DNA from: Centroberyx gerrardi
Taxonomy: Eukaryota; Chordata; Actinopteri; Beryciformes; Berycidae
Direction of reading: 5' to 3'
Length of the DNA: 64,000 nucleotides
Assembly: GCF_048128805.1 (NCBI RefSeq)
Contig: NC_136012.1
Location: forward strand, 5,531,621 to 5,595,620
Made by a program: the position numbers and the translations under genes. Positions 44,270-55,937 of this stretch are shown here, piece by piece. Below the pieces are notes generated by a model. The model did no database searches and was not told where the DNA came from. It saw only the letters and a list, made by a program, of their open reading frames with translations. Each line of letters begins with the position of its first letter. Position 1 is the stretch's first letter.

Positions 44270-44541
44270 AATCTTAGCTTTTCCAAACAGAAAGCCTCCA
44301 TCATGTCCACGACTCCAATGTCCATGCCTTCGTTCTACTCTCATCACATGAGTAATCAACCCATGTCGACATTGACATGGGTTGGACACCACAGCAGCAT
44401 GTATTAGCAACAGTTTTAGCTGAGAACAGCCGTTACCGTGCTGGGTCTACATCGTGACACCGCAAGCAGCCGTGGGTGTAGCCCCAGTGCCCTAATGGAT
44501 AAGGCACTTGCCTCCTAAGCCAGGGATCTGGGGTGATTGAA

Positions 44542-44613
44542 AGCAGAGTGGCGCAGCGGAAGCGTGCTGGGCCCATAACCCAGAGGTCGATGGATCGAAA
44601 CCATCCTCTGCTA
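44542..44613 (+). tRNA. tRNA-iMet (CAT)
   Basis: Consensus; partner Arg55 44481. Confidence 0.96.
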
Positions 44614-44787
44614 AATCTTAGCTTTTCCAAACAGAAAGCCTCCACCATGTCCCAGACTACAACATTCCTGCCTTCATTCTCCTGTCATCGCATGAAAAAT
44701 CAGCCTATGTGTACATTGACATACCTTCTCTCCTCTCTGCTGCAGTGGACACCATAGGTGCTTCCCAAGCATCATAACCGAGACGCT

Positions 44788-44869
44788 GGTAGTGTGGCCG
44801 AGTGGTCTAAGGCACTGGATTTAGGCTCCAGTCTCTCTGGAGGCGTGGGTTCAAATCCCACCACTGCCA
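44788..44869 (+). tRNA. tRNA-Leu (TAG)
   Basis: A26 type. Confidence 0.94.
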
Positions 44870-45128
44870 TAAAGCTTCTGGTTAGCTGTGCTCAATCCTT
44901 CTAGCAATACCTATAACTTTATGTCAGGAAAATGTCAAAACACAGGACAGAGAGGCTGCTTGCAAAGTCCAATAAAGGAGCTGACACATCATCATCCACT
45001 TATAAACATGTATTAGCAACAGTTTTAACTGAGAACGCCAGTTGCCATGCTTGTTCTTTCTCGTCCCAGTCGCCTAATGGATGAGGAGCCAGAGTTTGTG
45101 GGTTCAAGTCCCATCTGGGGTGATTGAA

Positions 45129-45200
45129 AGCAGAGTGGCGCAGCGGAAGCGTGCTAGGCCCATAACCCAGAGGTCGATGTATTGAAACCATCCTCTGCTA
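45129..45200 (+). pseudogene. tRNA-iMet (CAT), degenerate slot copy
   Basis: Same three changes as 31313; partner Arg60 45063. Confidence 0.8.
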
Positions 45201-45496
45201 AATCTTAGCTTTTCCAAACAGAAAGCCTCCATCATGTCCACGACTCCAATGTCCATGCCTTCGTTCTACTCTCATCACATGAGTAATCAACCCATGTGGA
45301 CATTGACATGGGTTGGACACCACAGCAGCATGTATTAGCAACAATTTTAGCTGAGAACAGCCATTACCGTGCTGGGTCTATATCGTGACACCGCAAGCAG
45401 CCGTGGGTGTAGCCCCAGTCCCCTAATGGATAAGGCACTTGCCTCCTAAGCCAGGGATTGTGGGTGATTGAAAGCCAGGGATCTGGGGTGATTGAA

Positions 45497-45568
45497 AGCA
45501 GAGTGGCGCAGCGGAAGCGTGCTGGGCCCATAACCCAGAGGTCGATGGATCGAAACCATCCTCTGCTA
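45497..45568 (+). tRNA. tRNA-iMet (CAT)
   Basis: Consensus; partner Arg79 45412. Confidence 0.96.
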
Positions 45569-45754
45569 AATCTTAGCTTTTCCAAACAGAAAGCCTCCAC
45601 CATGTCCCCGACGACAACATTCATGCCTTCATTCCTGCCTTCGTTCTCCTGTCATCGCATGAAAAATCAGTCTATGTGTACATTGACATACCTTCTCTCC
45701 TCTCTGCTGCAGTGGACACCATAGGTGCTTCCCAAGCATCCTAACCGAGACGCT

Positions 45755-45836
45755 GGTAGTGTGGCCGAGTGGTCTAAGGCGCTGGATTTAGGCTCCAGTC
45801 TCTCTGGAGGCGTGGGTTCAAATCCCACCACTGCCA
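45755..45836 (+). tRNA. tRNA-Leu (TAG)
   Basis: G26 type; opens unit 45755. Confidence 0.95.
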
Positions 45837-46095
45837 TAAAGCTTCTGGTTAGCTGTGCTCAATCCTTCTAGCAATACCTACAACTTTATGGCAGGAAAAT
45901 GTCAAAACACAGGACAGAGAGGCTGCTTGCAAAGTACAATAAAGAAGCTGACACATCATCATCCACTTTTAAACATGTATTAGCAACAGTTTTAACTGAG
46001 AACGCCAGTTGCCATGCTTGTTTTATCTCGTCCCAGTGGCCTAATGGATGAGGAGCCAGAGATTGTGGGTTCAAGTCCCGTTTTGGCTGCCTGAA

Positions 46096-46167
46096 AGCAG
46101 AGTGGCGCAGCGGAAGCGTGCTGGGCCCATAACCCAGAGGTCGATGGTTCGAAACCATCCTCTGCTA
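46096..46167 (+). tRNA. tRNA-iMet (CAT), T54 variant
   Basis: T loop ttcgaaa as in 30346; partner Arg60 46030. Confidence 0.9.
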
Positions 46168-46463
46168 AATCTTAGCTTTTCCAAACAGAAAGCCTCCATC
46201 ATGTCCACGACTCCAATGTCCATGCCTTCGTTCTACTCTCATCACATGAGTAATCAACCCATGTCGACATTGACATGGGTTGGACACCACAGCAGCATGT
46301 ATTAGCAACAGTTTTAGCTGAGAACAGCCGTTACCGTGCTGGGTCTACATCGTGACACCGCAAGCAGCCGTGGGTGTAGCCCCAGTGTCCTAATGGATAA
46401 GGCACTTGCCTCCTAAGCCAGGGATTGTGGGTGATTGAAAGCCAGGGATCTGGGGTGATTGAA

Positions 46464-46535
46464 AGCAGAGTGGCGCAGCGGAAGCGTGCTGGGCCCATAA
46501 CCCAGAGGTCGATGGATCGAAACCATCCTCTGCTA
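46464..46535 (+). tRNA. tRNA-iMet (CAT)
   Basis: Consensus; partner Arg79 46379. Confidence 0.96.
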
Positions 46536-46721
46536 AATCTTAGCTTTTCCAAACAGAAAGCCTCCACCATGTCCCAGACTACAACATTCCTGCCTTCATT
46601 CCTGCCTTCATTCTCCTGTCATCACATGAAAAATCAGCCTATGTGTACATTGACATACCTTCTCTCCTCTCTGCTGCAATGGACACCATAGGTGCTTCCC
46701 AAGCATCGTAACCGAGACGCT

Positions 46722-46803
46722 GGTAGTGTGGCCGAGTGGTCTAAGGCACTGGATTTAGGCTCCAGTCTCTCTGGAGGCGTGGGTTCAAATCCCACCACTG
46801 CCA
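46722..46803 (+). tRNA. tRNA-Leu (TAG)
   Basis: A26 type. Confidence 0.94.
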
Positions 46804-47062
46804 TAAAGCTTCTGGTTAGCTGTGCTCAATCCTTCTAGCAATACCTATAACTTTATGTCAGGAAAATGTCAAAACACAGGACAGAGAGGCTGCTTGCAAA
46901 GTCCAATAAAGGAGCTGACACATCATCATCCACTTATAAACATGTATTAGCAACGGTTTTAACTGAGAACGCCAGTTGCCATGCTTGTTCTTTCTCGTCC
47001 CAGTCGCCTAATGGATGAGGAGCCAGAGTTTGTGGGTTCAAGTCCCATCTGGGGTGATTGAA

Positions 47063-47134
47063 AGCAGAGTGGCGCAGCGGAAGCGTGCTAGGCCCATAAC
47101 CCAGAGGTCGATGTATTGAAACCATCCTCTGCTA
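47063..47134 (+). pseudogene. tRNA-iMet (CAT), degenerate slot copy
   Basis: Same three changes as 31313; partner Arg60 46997. Confidence 0.8.
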
Positions 47135-47430
47135 AATCTTAGCTTTTCCAAACAGAAAGCCTCCATCATGTCCACGACTCCAATGTCCATGCCTTCGTTC
47201 TACTCTCATCACATGAGTAATCAACCCATGTGGACATTGACATGGGTTGGACACCACAGCAGCATGTATTAGCAACAATTTTAGCTGAGAACAGCCATTA
47301 CCGTGCTGGGTCTACATCGTGACACCGCAGGCAGCCGTGGGTGTAGCCCCAGTCCCCTAATGGATAAGGCACTTGCCTCCTAAGCCAGGGATTGTGGGTG
47401 ATTGAAAGCCAGGGATCTGGGGTGATTGAA

Positions 47431-47502
47431 AGCAGAGTGGCGCAGCGGAAGCGTGCTGGGCCCATAACCCAGAGGTCGATGGATCGAAACCATCCTCTGC
47501 TA
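47431..47502 (+). tRNA. tRNA-iMet (CAT)
   Basis: Consensus; partner Arg79 47346. Confidence 0.96.
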
Positions 47503-47676
47503 AATCTTAGCTTTTCCAAACAGAAAGCCTCCATCATGTCCACGACTACAACATTCCTGCCTTCAGTCTCCTGTCATCGCATGAAAAATCAGCCCATGTG
47601 TACCTTGACATACCTTCTCTCCTCTCTGCTGCAGTGGACACCATAGGTGCTTCCCAAGCATCATAACCGAGACGCT

Positions 47677-47758
47677 GGTAGTGTGGCCGAGTGGTCTAAG
47701 GCGCTGGATTTAGGCTCCAGTCTCTCTGGAGGCGTGGGTTCAAATCCCACCACTGCCA
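47677..47758 (+). tRNA. tRNA-Leu (TAG)
   Basis: G26 type; opens the first of five 2616-bp units. Confidence 0.95.
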
Positions 47759-48017
47759 TAAAGCTTCTGGTTAGCTGTGCTCAATCCTTCTAGCAATACC
47801 TACAACTTTATGGCAGGAAAATGTCAAAACACAGGACAGAGAGGCTGCTTGCAAAGTACAATAAAGAAGCTGACACATCATCATCCACTTTTAAACATGT
47901 ATTAGCAACAGTTTTAACTGAGAACGCCAGTTGCCATGCTTGTTTGATCTCGTCCCAGTGGCCTAATGGATGAGGAGCCAGAGATTGTGGGTTCAAGTCC
48001 CGTTTTGGCTGACTGAA

Positions 48018-48089
48018 AGCAGAGTGGCGCAGCGGAAGCGTGCTGGGCCCATAACCCAGAGGTCGATGGATCGAAACCATCCTCTGCTG
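48018..48089 (+). tRNA. tRNA-iMet (CAT), G73 variant
   Basis: As 37862; partner Arg60 47952. Confidence 0.88.
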
Positions 48090-48361
48090 AATCTTAGCTT
48101 TTCCAAACAGAAAGCCTCCATCATGTCCACGACTCCAATGTCCATGCCTTCGTTCTACTCTCATCACATGAGTAATCAACCCATGTCGACATTGACATGG
48201 GTTGGACACCACAGCAGCATGTATTAGCAACAGTTTTAGGTGAGAACAGCCGTTACCGTGCTGGGTCTACATCGTGACACCGCAAGCAGCTGTGGGTGTA
48301 GCCCCAGTGCCCTAATGTATAAGGCACTTGCCTCCTAAGCCAGGGATCTGGGGTGATTGAA

Positions 48362-48433
48362 AGCAGAGTGGCGCAGCGGAAGCGTGCTGGGCCCATAACC
48401 CAGAGGTCGATGGATCGAAACCATCCTCTGCTA
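48362..48433 (+). tRNA. tRNA-iMet (CAT)
   Basis: Consensus; partner Arg55 48301. Confidence 0.96.
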
Positions 48434-48644
48434 AATCTTAGCTTTTCCAAACAGAAAGCCTCCACCATGTCCCCGACTACAACATTCCTGCCTTCATTCT
48501 CCTGTCATCGCATGAGTAATCAACCCATGTCGACATTGACATGGGTTGGACACCACAGCAGCATGTATTAGCCACAGATTTAGCTGAGAACGGCCGTTAC
48601 CGTGCTGGGTCTACATCGTGACACCGCAGCAGGCCATGGGTGTA

Positions 48645-48717
48645 GCCCCAGTGGCCTAATGGATAAGGCACTGGCCTCCTAAGCCAGGGATTGTGGGTTC
48701 AAGTCCCATCTGGGGTG
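48645..48717 (+). tRNA. tRNA-Arg (CCT)
   Basis: Consensus Arg73; partner iMet 48724. Confidence 0.92.
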
Positions 48718-48723
48718 ATTGAA

Positions 48724-48795
48724 AGCAGAGTGGCGCAGCGGAAGCGTGCTGGGCCCATAACCCAGAGGTCGATGGATCGAAACCATCCTCTGCTA
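48724..48795 (+). tRNA. tRNA-iMet (CAT)
   Basis: Consensus; partner Arg73 48645. Confidence 0.96.
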
Positions 48796-49091
48796 AATCT
48801 TAGCTTTTCCAAACAGAAAGCCTCCATCATGTCCACGACTCCAATGTCCATGCCTTCGTTCTACTCTCATCACATGAGTAATCAACCCATGTCGACATTG
48901 ACATGGGTTGGACACCACAGCAGCATGTATTAGCAACAGTTTTAGCTGAGAACAGCCGTTACCGTGCTGGGTCTACATCGTGACACCGCAAGCAGCCGTG
49001 GGTGTAGCCCCAGTGCCCTAATGGATAAGGCACTTGCCTCCTAAGCCAGGGATTGTGGGTGATTGAAAGCCAGGGATCTGGGGTGATTGAA

Positions 49092-49163
49092 AGCAGAGTG
49101 GCGCAGCGGAAGCGTGCTGGGCCCATAACCCAGAGGTCGATGGATCGAAACCATCCTCTGCTA
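49092..49163 (+). tRNA. tRNA-iMet (CAT)
   Basis: Consensus; partner Arg79 49007. Confidence 0.96.
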
Positions 49164-49337
49164 AATCTTAGCTTTTCCAAACAGAAAGCCTCCACCATGT
49201 CCCAGACTACAACATTCCTGCCTTCATTCTCCTGTCATCGCATGAAAAATCAGCCTATGTGTACATTGACATACCTTCTCTCCTCTCTGCTGCAGTGGAC
49301 ACCATAGGTGCTTCCCAAGCATCGTAACCGAGACGCT

Positions 49338-49419
49338 GGTAGTGTGGCCGAGTGGTCTAAGGCACTGGATTTAGGCTCCAGTCTCTCTGGAGGCGTGGGT
49401 TCAAATCCCACCACTGCCA
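49338..49419 (+). tRNA. tRNA-Leu (TAG)
   Basis: A26 type. Confidence 0.94.
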
Positions 49420-49678
49420 TAAAGCTTCTGGTTAGCTGTGCTCAATCCTTCTAGCAATACCTATAACTTTATGTCAGGAAAATGTCAAAACACAGGACAG
49501 AGAGGCTGCTTGCAAAGTCCAATAAAGGAGCTGACACATCATCATCCACTTATAAACATGTATTAGCAACAGTTTTAACTGAGAACGCCAGTTGCCATGC
49601 TTGTTCTTTCTCGTCCCAGTCGCCTAATGGATGAGGAGCCAGAGTTTGTGGGTTCAAGTCCCATCTGGGGTGATTGAA

Positions 49679-49750
49679 AGCAGAGTGGCGCAGCGGAAGC
49701 GTGCTAGGCCCATAACCCAGAGGTCGATGTATTGAAACCATCCTCTGCTA
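49679..49750 (+). pseudogene. tRNA-iMet (CAT), degenerate slot copy
   Basis: Same three changes as 31313; partner Arg60 49613. Confidence 0.8.
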
Positions 49751-50046
49751 AATCTTAGCTTTTCCAAACAGAAAGCCTCCATCATGTCCACGACTCCAAT
49801 GTCCATGCCTTCGTTCTACTCTCATCACATGAGTAATCAACCCATGTGGACATTGACATGGGTTGGACACCACAGCAGCATGTATTAGCAACAATTTTAG
49901 CTGAGAACAGCCATTACCGTGCTGGGTCTACATCGTGACACCGCAAGCAGCCGTAGGTGTAGCCCCAGTCCCCTAATGGATAAGGAACTGGCCTCCTAAG
50001 CCAGGGATTGTGGGTGATTGAAAGCCAGGGATCTGGGGTGATTGAA

Positions 50047-50118
50047 AGCAGAGTGGCGCAGCGGAAGCGTGCTGGGCCCATAACCCAGAGGTCGATGGAT
50101 CGAAACCATCCTCTGCTA
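50047..50118 (+). tRNA. tRNA-iMet (CAT)
   Basis: Consensus; partner Arg79 49962. Confidence 0.96.
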
Positions 50119-50292
50119 AATCTTAGCTTTTCCAAACAGAAAGCCTCCATCATGTCCACGACTACAACATTCCTGCCTTCAGTCTCCTGTCATCGCATGA
50201 AAAATCAGCCCATGTGTACGTTGACATACCTTCTCTCCTCTCTGCTGCAGTGGACACCATAGGTGCTTCCCAAGCATCGTAACCGAGACGCT

Positions 50293-50374
50293 GGTAGTGT
50301 GGCCGAGTGGTCTAAGGCGCTGGATTTAGGCTCCAGTCTCTCTGGAGGCGTGGGTTCAAATCCCACCACTGCCA
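50293..50374 (+). tRNA. tRNA-Leu (TAG)
   Basis: G26 type; opens unit 50293. Confidence 0.95.
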
Positions 50375-50633
50375 TAAAGCTTCTGGTTAGCTGTGCTCAA
50401 TCCTTCTAGCAATACCTACAACTTTATGGCAGGAAAATGTCAAAACACAGGACAGAGAGGCTGCTTGCAAAGTACAATAAAGAAGCTGACACATCATCAT
50501 CCACTTTTAAACATGTATTAGCAACAGTTTTAACTGAGAACGCCAGTTGCCATGCTTGTTTGATCTCGTCCCAGTGGCCTAATGGATGAGGAGCCAGAGA
50601 TTGTGGGTTCAAGTCCCGTTTTGGCTGACTGAA

Positions 50634-50705
50634 AGCAGAGTGGCGCAGCGGAAGCGTGCTGGGCCCATAACCCAGAGGTCGATGGATCGAAACCATCCTC
50701 TGCTA
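50634..50705 (+). tRNA. tRNA-iMet (CAT)
   Basis: Consensus with A73, unlike neighbouring units; partner Arg60 50568. Confidence 0.96.
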
Positions 50706-50977
50706 AATCTTAGCTTTTCCAAACAGAAAGCCTCCATCATGTCCACGACTCCAATGTCCATGCCTTCGTTCTACTCTCATCACATGAGTAATCAACCCAT
50801 GTCGACATTGACATGGGTTGGACACCACAGCAGCATGTATTAGCAACAGTTTTAGGTGAGAACAGCCGTTACCGTGCTGGGTCTACATCGTGACACCGCA
50901 AGCAGCTGTGGGTGTAGCCCCAGTGCCCTAATGTATAAGGCACTTGCCTCCTAAGCCAGGGATCTGGGGTGATTGAA

Positions 50978-51049
50978 AGCAGAGTGGCGCAGCGGAAGCG
51001 TGCTGGGCCCATAACCCAGAGGTCGATGGATCGAAACCATCCTCTGCTA
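50978..51049 (+). tRNA. tRNA-iMet (CAT)
   Basis: Consensus; partner Arg55 50917. Confidence 0.96.
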
Positions 51050-51260
51050 AATCTTAGCTTTTCCAAACAGAAAGCCTCCACCATGTCCCCGACTACAACA
51101 TTCCTGCCTTCATTCTCCTGTCATCGCATGAGTAATCAACCCATGTCGACATTGACATGGGTTGGACACCACAGCAGCATGTATTAGCCACAGATTTAGC
51201 TGAGAACGGCCGTTACTGTGCTGGGTCTACATCGTGACACCGCAGCAGGCCATGGGTGTA

Positions 51261-51333
51261 GCCCCAGTGGCCTAATGGATAAGGCACTGGCCTCCTAAGC
51301 CAGGGATTGTGGGTTCAAGTCCCATCTGGGGTG
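51261..51333 (+). tRNA. tRNA-Arg (CCT)
   Basis: Consensus Arg73; partner iMet 51340. Confidence 0.92.
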
Positions 51334-51339
51334 ATTGAA

Positions 51340-51411
51340 AGCAGAGTGGCGCAGCGGAAGCGTGCTGGGCCCATAACCCAGAGGTCGATGGATCGAAACC
51401 ATCCTCTGCTA
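51340..51411 (+). tRNA. tRNA-iMet (CAT)
   Basis: Consensus; partner Arg73 51261. Confidence 0.96.
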
Positions 51412-51707
51412 AATCTTAGCTTTTCCAAACAGAAAGCCTCCATCATGTCCACGACTCCAATGTCCATGCCTTCGTTCTACTCTCATCACATGAGTAATCA
51501 ACCCATGTCGACATTGACATGGGTTGGACACCACAGCAGCATGTATTAGCAACAGTTTTAGCTGAGAACAGCCGTTACCGTGCTGGGTCTACATCGTGAC
51601 ACCGCAAGCAGCCGTGGGTGTAGCCCCAGTGCCCTAATGGATAAGGCACTTGCCTCCTAAGCCAGGGATTGTGGGTGATTGAAAGCCAGGGATCTGGGGT
51701 GATTGAA

Positions 51708-51779
51708 AGCAGAGTGGCGCAGCGGAAGCGTGCTGGGCCCATAACCCAGAGGTCGATGGATCGAAACCATCCTCTGCTA
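51708..51779 (+). tRNA. tRNA-iMet (CAT)
   Basis: Consensus; partner Arg79 51623. Confidence 0.96.
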
Positions 51780-51953
51780 AATCTTAGCTTTTCCAAACAG
51801 AAAGCCTCCACCATGTCCCAGACTACAACATTCCTGCCTTCATTCTCCTGTCATCGCATGAAAAATCAGCCTATGTGTACATTGACATACCTTCTCTCCT
51901 CTCTGCTGCAGTGGACACCATAGGTGCTTCCCAAGCATCGTAACCGAGACGCT

Positions 51954-52035
51954 GGTAGTGTGGCCGAGTGGTCTAAGGCACTGGATTTAGGCTCCAGTCT
52001 CTCTGGAGGCGTGGGTTCAAATCCCACCACTGCCA
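51954..52035 (+). tRNA. tRNA-Leu (TAG)
   Basis: A26 type. Confidence 0.94.
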
Positions 52036-52294
52036 TAAAGCTTCTGGTTAGCTGTGCTCAATCCTTCTAGCAATACCTATAACTTTATGTCAGGAAAATG
52101 TCAAAACACAGGACAGAGAGGCTGCTTGCAAAGTCCAATAAAGGAGCTGACACATCATCATCCACTTATAAACATGTATTAGCAACAGTTTTAACTGAGA
52201 ACGCCAGTTGCCATGCTTGTTCTTTCTCGTCCCAGTCGCCTAATGGATGAGGAGCCAGAGTTTGTGGGTTCAAGTCCCATCTGGGGTGATTGAA

Positions 52295-52366
52295 AGCAGA
52301 GTGGCGCAGCGGAAGCGTGCTAGGCCCATAACCCAGAGGTCGATGTATTGAAACCATCCTCTGCTA
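52295..52366 (+). pseudogene. tRNA-iMet (CAT), degenerate slot copy
   Basis: Same three changes as 31313; partner Arg60 52229. Confidence 0.8.
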
Positions 52367-52662
52367 AATCTTAGCTTTTCCAAACAGAAAGCCTCCATCA
52401 TGTCCACGACTCCAATGTCCATGCCTTCGTTCTACTCTCATCACATGAGTAATCAACCCATGTGGACATTGACATGGGTTGGACACCACAGCAGCATGTA
52501 TTAGCAACAATTTTAGCTGAGAACAGCCATTACCGTGCTGGGTCTACATCGTGACACCGCAAGCAGCCGTAGGTGTAGCCCCAGTCCCCTAATGGATAAG
52601 GAACTGGCCTCCTAAGCCAGGGATTGTGGGTGATTGAAAGCCAGGGATCTGGGGTGATTGAA

Positions 52663-52734
52663 AGCAGAGTGGCGCAGCGGAAGCGTGCTGGGCCCATAAC
52701 CCAGAGGTCGATGGATCGAAACCATCCTCTGCTA
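52663..52734 (+). tRNA. tRNA-iMet (CAT)
   Basis: Consensus; partner Arg79 52578. Confidence 0.96.
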
Positions 52735-52908
52735 AATCTTAGCTTTTCCAAACAGAAAGCCTCCATCATGTCCACGACTACAACATTCCTGCCTTCAGTC
52801 TCCTGTCATCGCATGAAAAATCAGCCCATGTGTACGTTGACATACCTTCTCTCCTCTCTGCTGCAGTGGACACCATAGGTGCTTCCCAAGCATCGTAACC
52901 GAGACGCT

Positions 52909-52990
52909 GGTAGTGTGGCCGAGTGGTCTAAGGCGCTGGATTTAGGCTCCAGTCTCTCTGGAGGCGTGGGTTCAAATCCCACCACTGCCA
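52909..52990 (+). tRNA. tRNA-Leu (TAG)
   Basis: G26 type; opens unit 52909. Confidence 0.95.
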
Positions 52991-53249
52991 TAAAGCTTCT
53001 GGTTAGCTGTGCTCAATCCTTCTAGCAATACCTACAACTTTATGGCAGGAAAATGTCAAAACACAGGACAGAGAGGCTGCTTGCAAAGTACAATAAAGAA
53101 GCTGACACATCATCATCCACTTTTAAACATGTATTAGCAACAGTTTTAACTGAGAACGCCAGTTGCCATGCTTGTTTGATCTCGTCCCAGTGGCCTAATG
53201 GATGAGGAGCCAGAGATTGTGGGTTCAAGTCCCGTTTTGGCTGACTGAA

Positions 53250-53321
53250 AGCAGAGTGGCGCAGCGGAAGCGTGCTGGGCCCATAACCCAGAGGTCGATG
53301 GATCGAAACCATCCTCTGCTG
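53250..53321 (+). tRNA. tRNA-iMet (CAT), G73 variant
   Basis: As 37862; partner Arg60 53184. Confidence 0.88.
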
Positions 53322-53593
53322 AATCTTAGCTTTTCCAAACAGAAAGCCTCCATCATGTCCACGACTCCAATGTCCATGCCTTCGTTCTACTCTCATCACA
53401 TGAGTAATCAACCCATGTCGACATTGACATGGGTTGGACACCACAGCAGCATGTATTAGCAACAGTTTTAGGTGAGAACAGCCGTTACCGTGCTGGGTCT
53501 ACATCGTGACACCGCAAGCAGCTGTGGGTGTAGCCCCAGTGCCCTAATGTATAAGGCACTTGCCTCCTAAGCCAGGGATCTGGGGTGATTGAA

Positions 53594-53665
53594 AGCAGAG
53601 TGGCGCAGCGGAAGCGTGCTGGGCCCATAACCCAGAGGTCGATGGATCGAAACCATCCTCTGCTA
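53594..53665 (+). tRNA. tRNA-iMet (CAT)
   Basis: Consensus; partner Arg55 53533. Confidence 0.96.
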
Positions 53666-53876
53666 AATCTTAGCTTTTCCAAACAGAAAGCCTCCACCAT
53701 GTCCCCGACTACAACATTCCTGCCTTCATTCTCCTGTCATCGCATGAGTAATCAACCCATGTCGACATTGACATGGGTTGGACACCACAGCAGCATGTAT
53801 TAGCCACAGATTTAGCTGAGAACGGCCGTTACCGTGCTGGGTCTACATCGTGACACCGCAGCAGGCCATGGGTGTA

Positions 53877-53949
53877 GCCCCAGTGGCCTAATGGATAAGG
53901 CACTGGCCTCCTAAGCCAGGGATTGTGGGTTCAAGTCCCATCTGGGGTG
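53877..53949 (+). tRNA. tRNA-Arg (CCT)
   Basis: Consensus Arg73; partner iMet 53956. Confidence 0.92.
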
Positions 53950-53955
53950 ATTGAA

Positions 53956-54027
53956 AGCAGAGTGGCGCAGCGGAAGCGTGCTGGGCCCATAACCCAGAGG
54001 TCGATGGATCGAAACCATCCTCTGCTA
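53956..54027 (+). tRNA. tRNA-iMet (CAT)
   Basis: Consensus; partner Arg73 53877. Confidence 0.96.
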
Positions 54028-54323
54028 AATCTTAGCTTTTCCAAACAGAAAGCCTCCATCATGTCCACGACTCCAATGTCCATGCCTTCGTTCTACTCTC
54101 ATCACATGAGTAATCAACCCATGTCGACATTGACATGGGTTGGACACCACAGCAGCATGTATTAGCAACAGTTTTAGCTGAGAACAGCCGTTACCGTGCT
54201 GGGTCTACATCGTGACACCGCAAGCAGCCGTGGGTGTAGCCCCAGTGCCCTAATGGATAAGGCACTTGCCTCCTAAGCCAGGGATTGTGGGTGATTGAAA
54301 GCCAGGGATCTGGGGTGATTGAA

Positions 54324-54395
54324 AGCAGAGTGGCGCAGCGGAAGCGTGCTGGGCCCATAACCCAGAGGTCGATGGATCGAAACCATCCTCTGCTA
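54324..54395 (+). tRNA. tRNA-iMet (CAT)
   Basis: Consensus; partner Arg79 54239. Confidence 0.96.
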
Positions 54396-54569
54396 AATCT
54401 TAGCTTTTCCAAACAGAAAGCCTCCACCATGTCCCAGACTACAACATTCCTGCCTTCATTCTCCTGTCATCGCATGAAAAATCAGCCTATGTGTACATTG
54501 ACATACCTTCTCTCCTCTCTGCTGCAGTGGACACCATAGGTGCTTCCCAAGCATCGTAACCGAGACGCT

Positions 54570-54651
54570 GGTAGTGTGGCCGAGTGGTCTAAGGCACTGG
54601 ATTTAGGCTCCAGTCTCTCTGGAGGCGTGGGTTCAAATCCCACCACTGCCA
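54570..54651 (+). tRNA. tRNA-Leu (TAG)
   Basis: A26 type. Confidence 0.94.
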
Positions 54652-54910
54652 TAAAGCTTCTGGTTAGCTGTGCTCAATCCTTCTAGCAATACCTATAACT
54701 TTATGTCAGGAAAATGTCAAAACACAGGACAGAGAGGCTGCTTGCAAAGTCCAATAAAGGAGCTGACACATCATCATCCACTTATAAACATGTATTAGCA
54801 ACAGTTTTAACTGAGAACGCCAGTTGCCATGCTTGTTCTTTCTCGTCCCAGTCGCCTAATGGATGAGGAGCCAGAGTTTGTGGGTTCAAGTCCCATCTGG
54901 GGTGATTGAA

Positions 54911-54982
54911 AGCAGAGTGGCGCAGCGGAAGCGTGCTAGGCCCATAACCCAGAGGTCGATGTATTGAAACCATCCTCTGCTA
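54911..54982 (+). pseudogene. tRNA-iMet (CAT), degenerate slot copy
   Basis: Same three changes as 31313; partner Arg60 54845. Confidence 0.8.
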
Positions 54983-55278
54983 AATCTTAGCTTTTCCAAA
55001 CAGAAAGCCTCCATCATGTCCACGACTCCAATGTCCATGCCTTCGTTCTACTCTCATCACATGAGTAATCAACCCATGTGGACATTGACATGGGTTGGAC
55101 ACCACAGCAGCATGTATTAGCAACAATTTTAGCTGAGAACAGCCATTACCGTGCTGGGTCTACATCGTGACACCGCAAGCAGCCGTAGGTGTAGCCCCAG
55201 TCCCCTAATGGATAAGGAACTGGCCTCCTAAGCCAGGGATTGTGGGTGATTGAAAGCCAGGGATCTGGGGTGATTGAA

Positions 55279-55350
55279 AGCAGAGTGGCGCAGCGGAAGC
55301 GTGCTGGGCCCATAACCCAGAGGTCGATGGATCGAAACCATCCTCTGCTA
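55279..55350 (+). tRNA. tRNA-iMet (CAT)
   Basis: Consensus; partner Arg79 55194. Confidence 0.96.
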
Positions 55351-55524
55351 AATCTTAGCTTTTCCAAACAGAAAGCCTCCATCATGTCCACGACTACAAC
55401 ATTCCTGCCTTCAGTCTCCTGTCATCGCATGAAAAATCAGCCCATGTGTACGTTGACATACCTTCTCTCCTCTCTGCTGCAGTGGACACCATAGGTGCTT
55501 CCCAAGCATCGTAACCGAGACGCT

Positions 55525-55606
55525 GGTAGTGTGGCCGAGTGGTCTAAGGCGCTGGATTTAGGCTCCAGTCTCTCTGGAGGCGTGGGTTCAAATCCCACCA
55601 CTGCCA
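55525..55606 (+). tRNA. tRNA-Leu (TAG)
   Basis: G26 type; opens unit 55525. Confidence 0.95.
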
Positions 55607-55865
55607 TAAAGCTTCTGGTTAGCTGTGCTCAATCCTTCTAGCAATACCTACAACTTTATGGCAGGAAAATGTCAAAACACAGGACAGAGAGGCTGCTTGC
55701 AAAGTACAATAAAGAAGCTGACACATCATCATCCACTTTTAAACATGTATTAGCAACAGTTTTAACTGAGAACGCCAGTTGCCATGCTTGTTTGATCTCG
55801 TCCCAGTGGCCTAATGGATGAGGAGCCAGAGATTGTGGGTTCAAGTCCCGTTTTGGCTGACTGAA

Positions 55866-55937
55866 AGCAGAGTGGCGCAGCGGAAGCGTGCTGGGCCCAT
55901 AACCCAGAGGTCGATGGATCGAAACCATCCTCTGCTG
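55866..55937 (+). tRNA. tRNA-iMet (CAT), G73 variant
   Basis: As 37862; partner Arg60 55800. Confidence 0.88.

Larger units (their letters stand above)
42415..45754 (+). repeat. Higher-order unit, 3340 bp
   Basis: Like 37521-40492 but with one more 368-bp Arg79-iMet module (near-identical modules at 43745 and 44113). Confidence 0.88.
45755..47676 (+). repeat. Higher-order unit, 1922 bp
   Basis: Lies exactly 5262 bp downstream of its counterpart at 40493. Confidence 0.9.
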
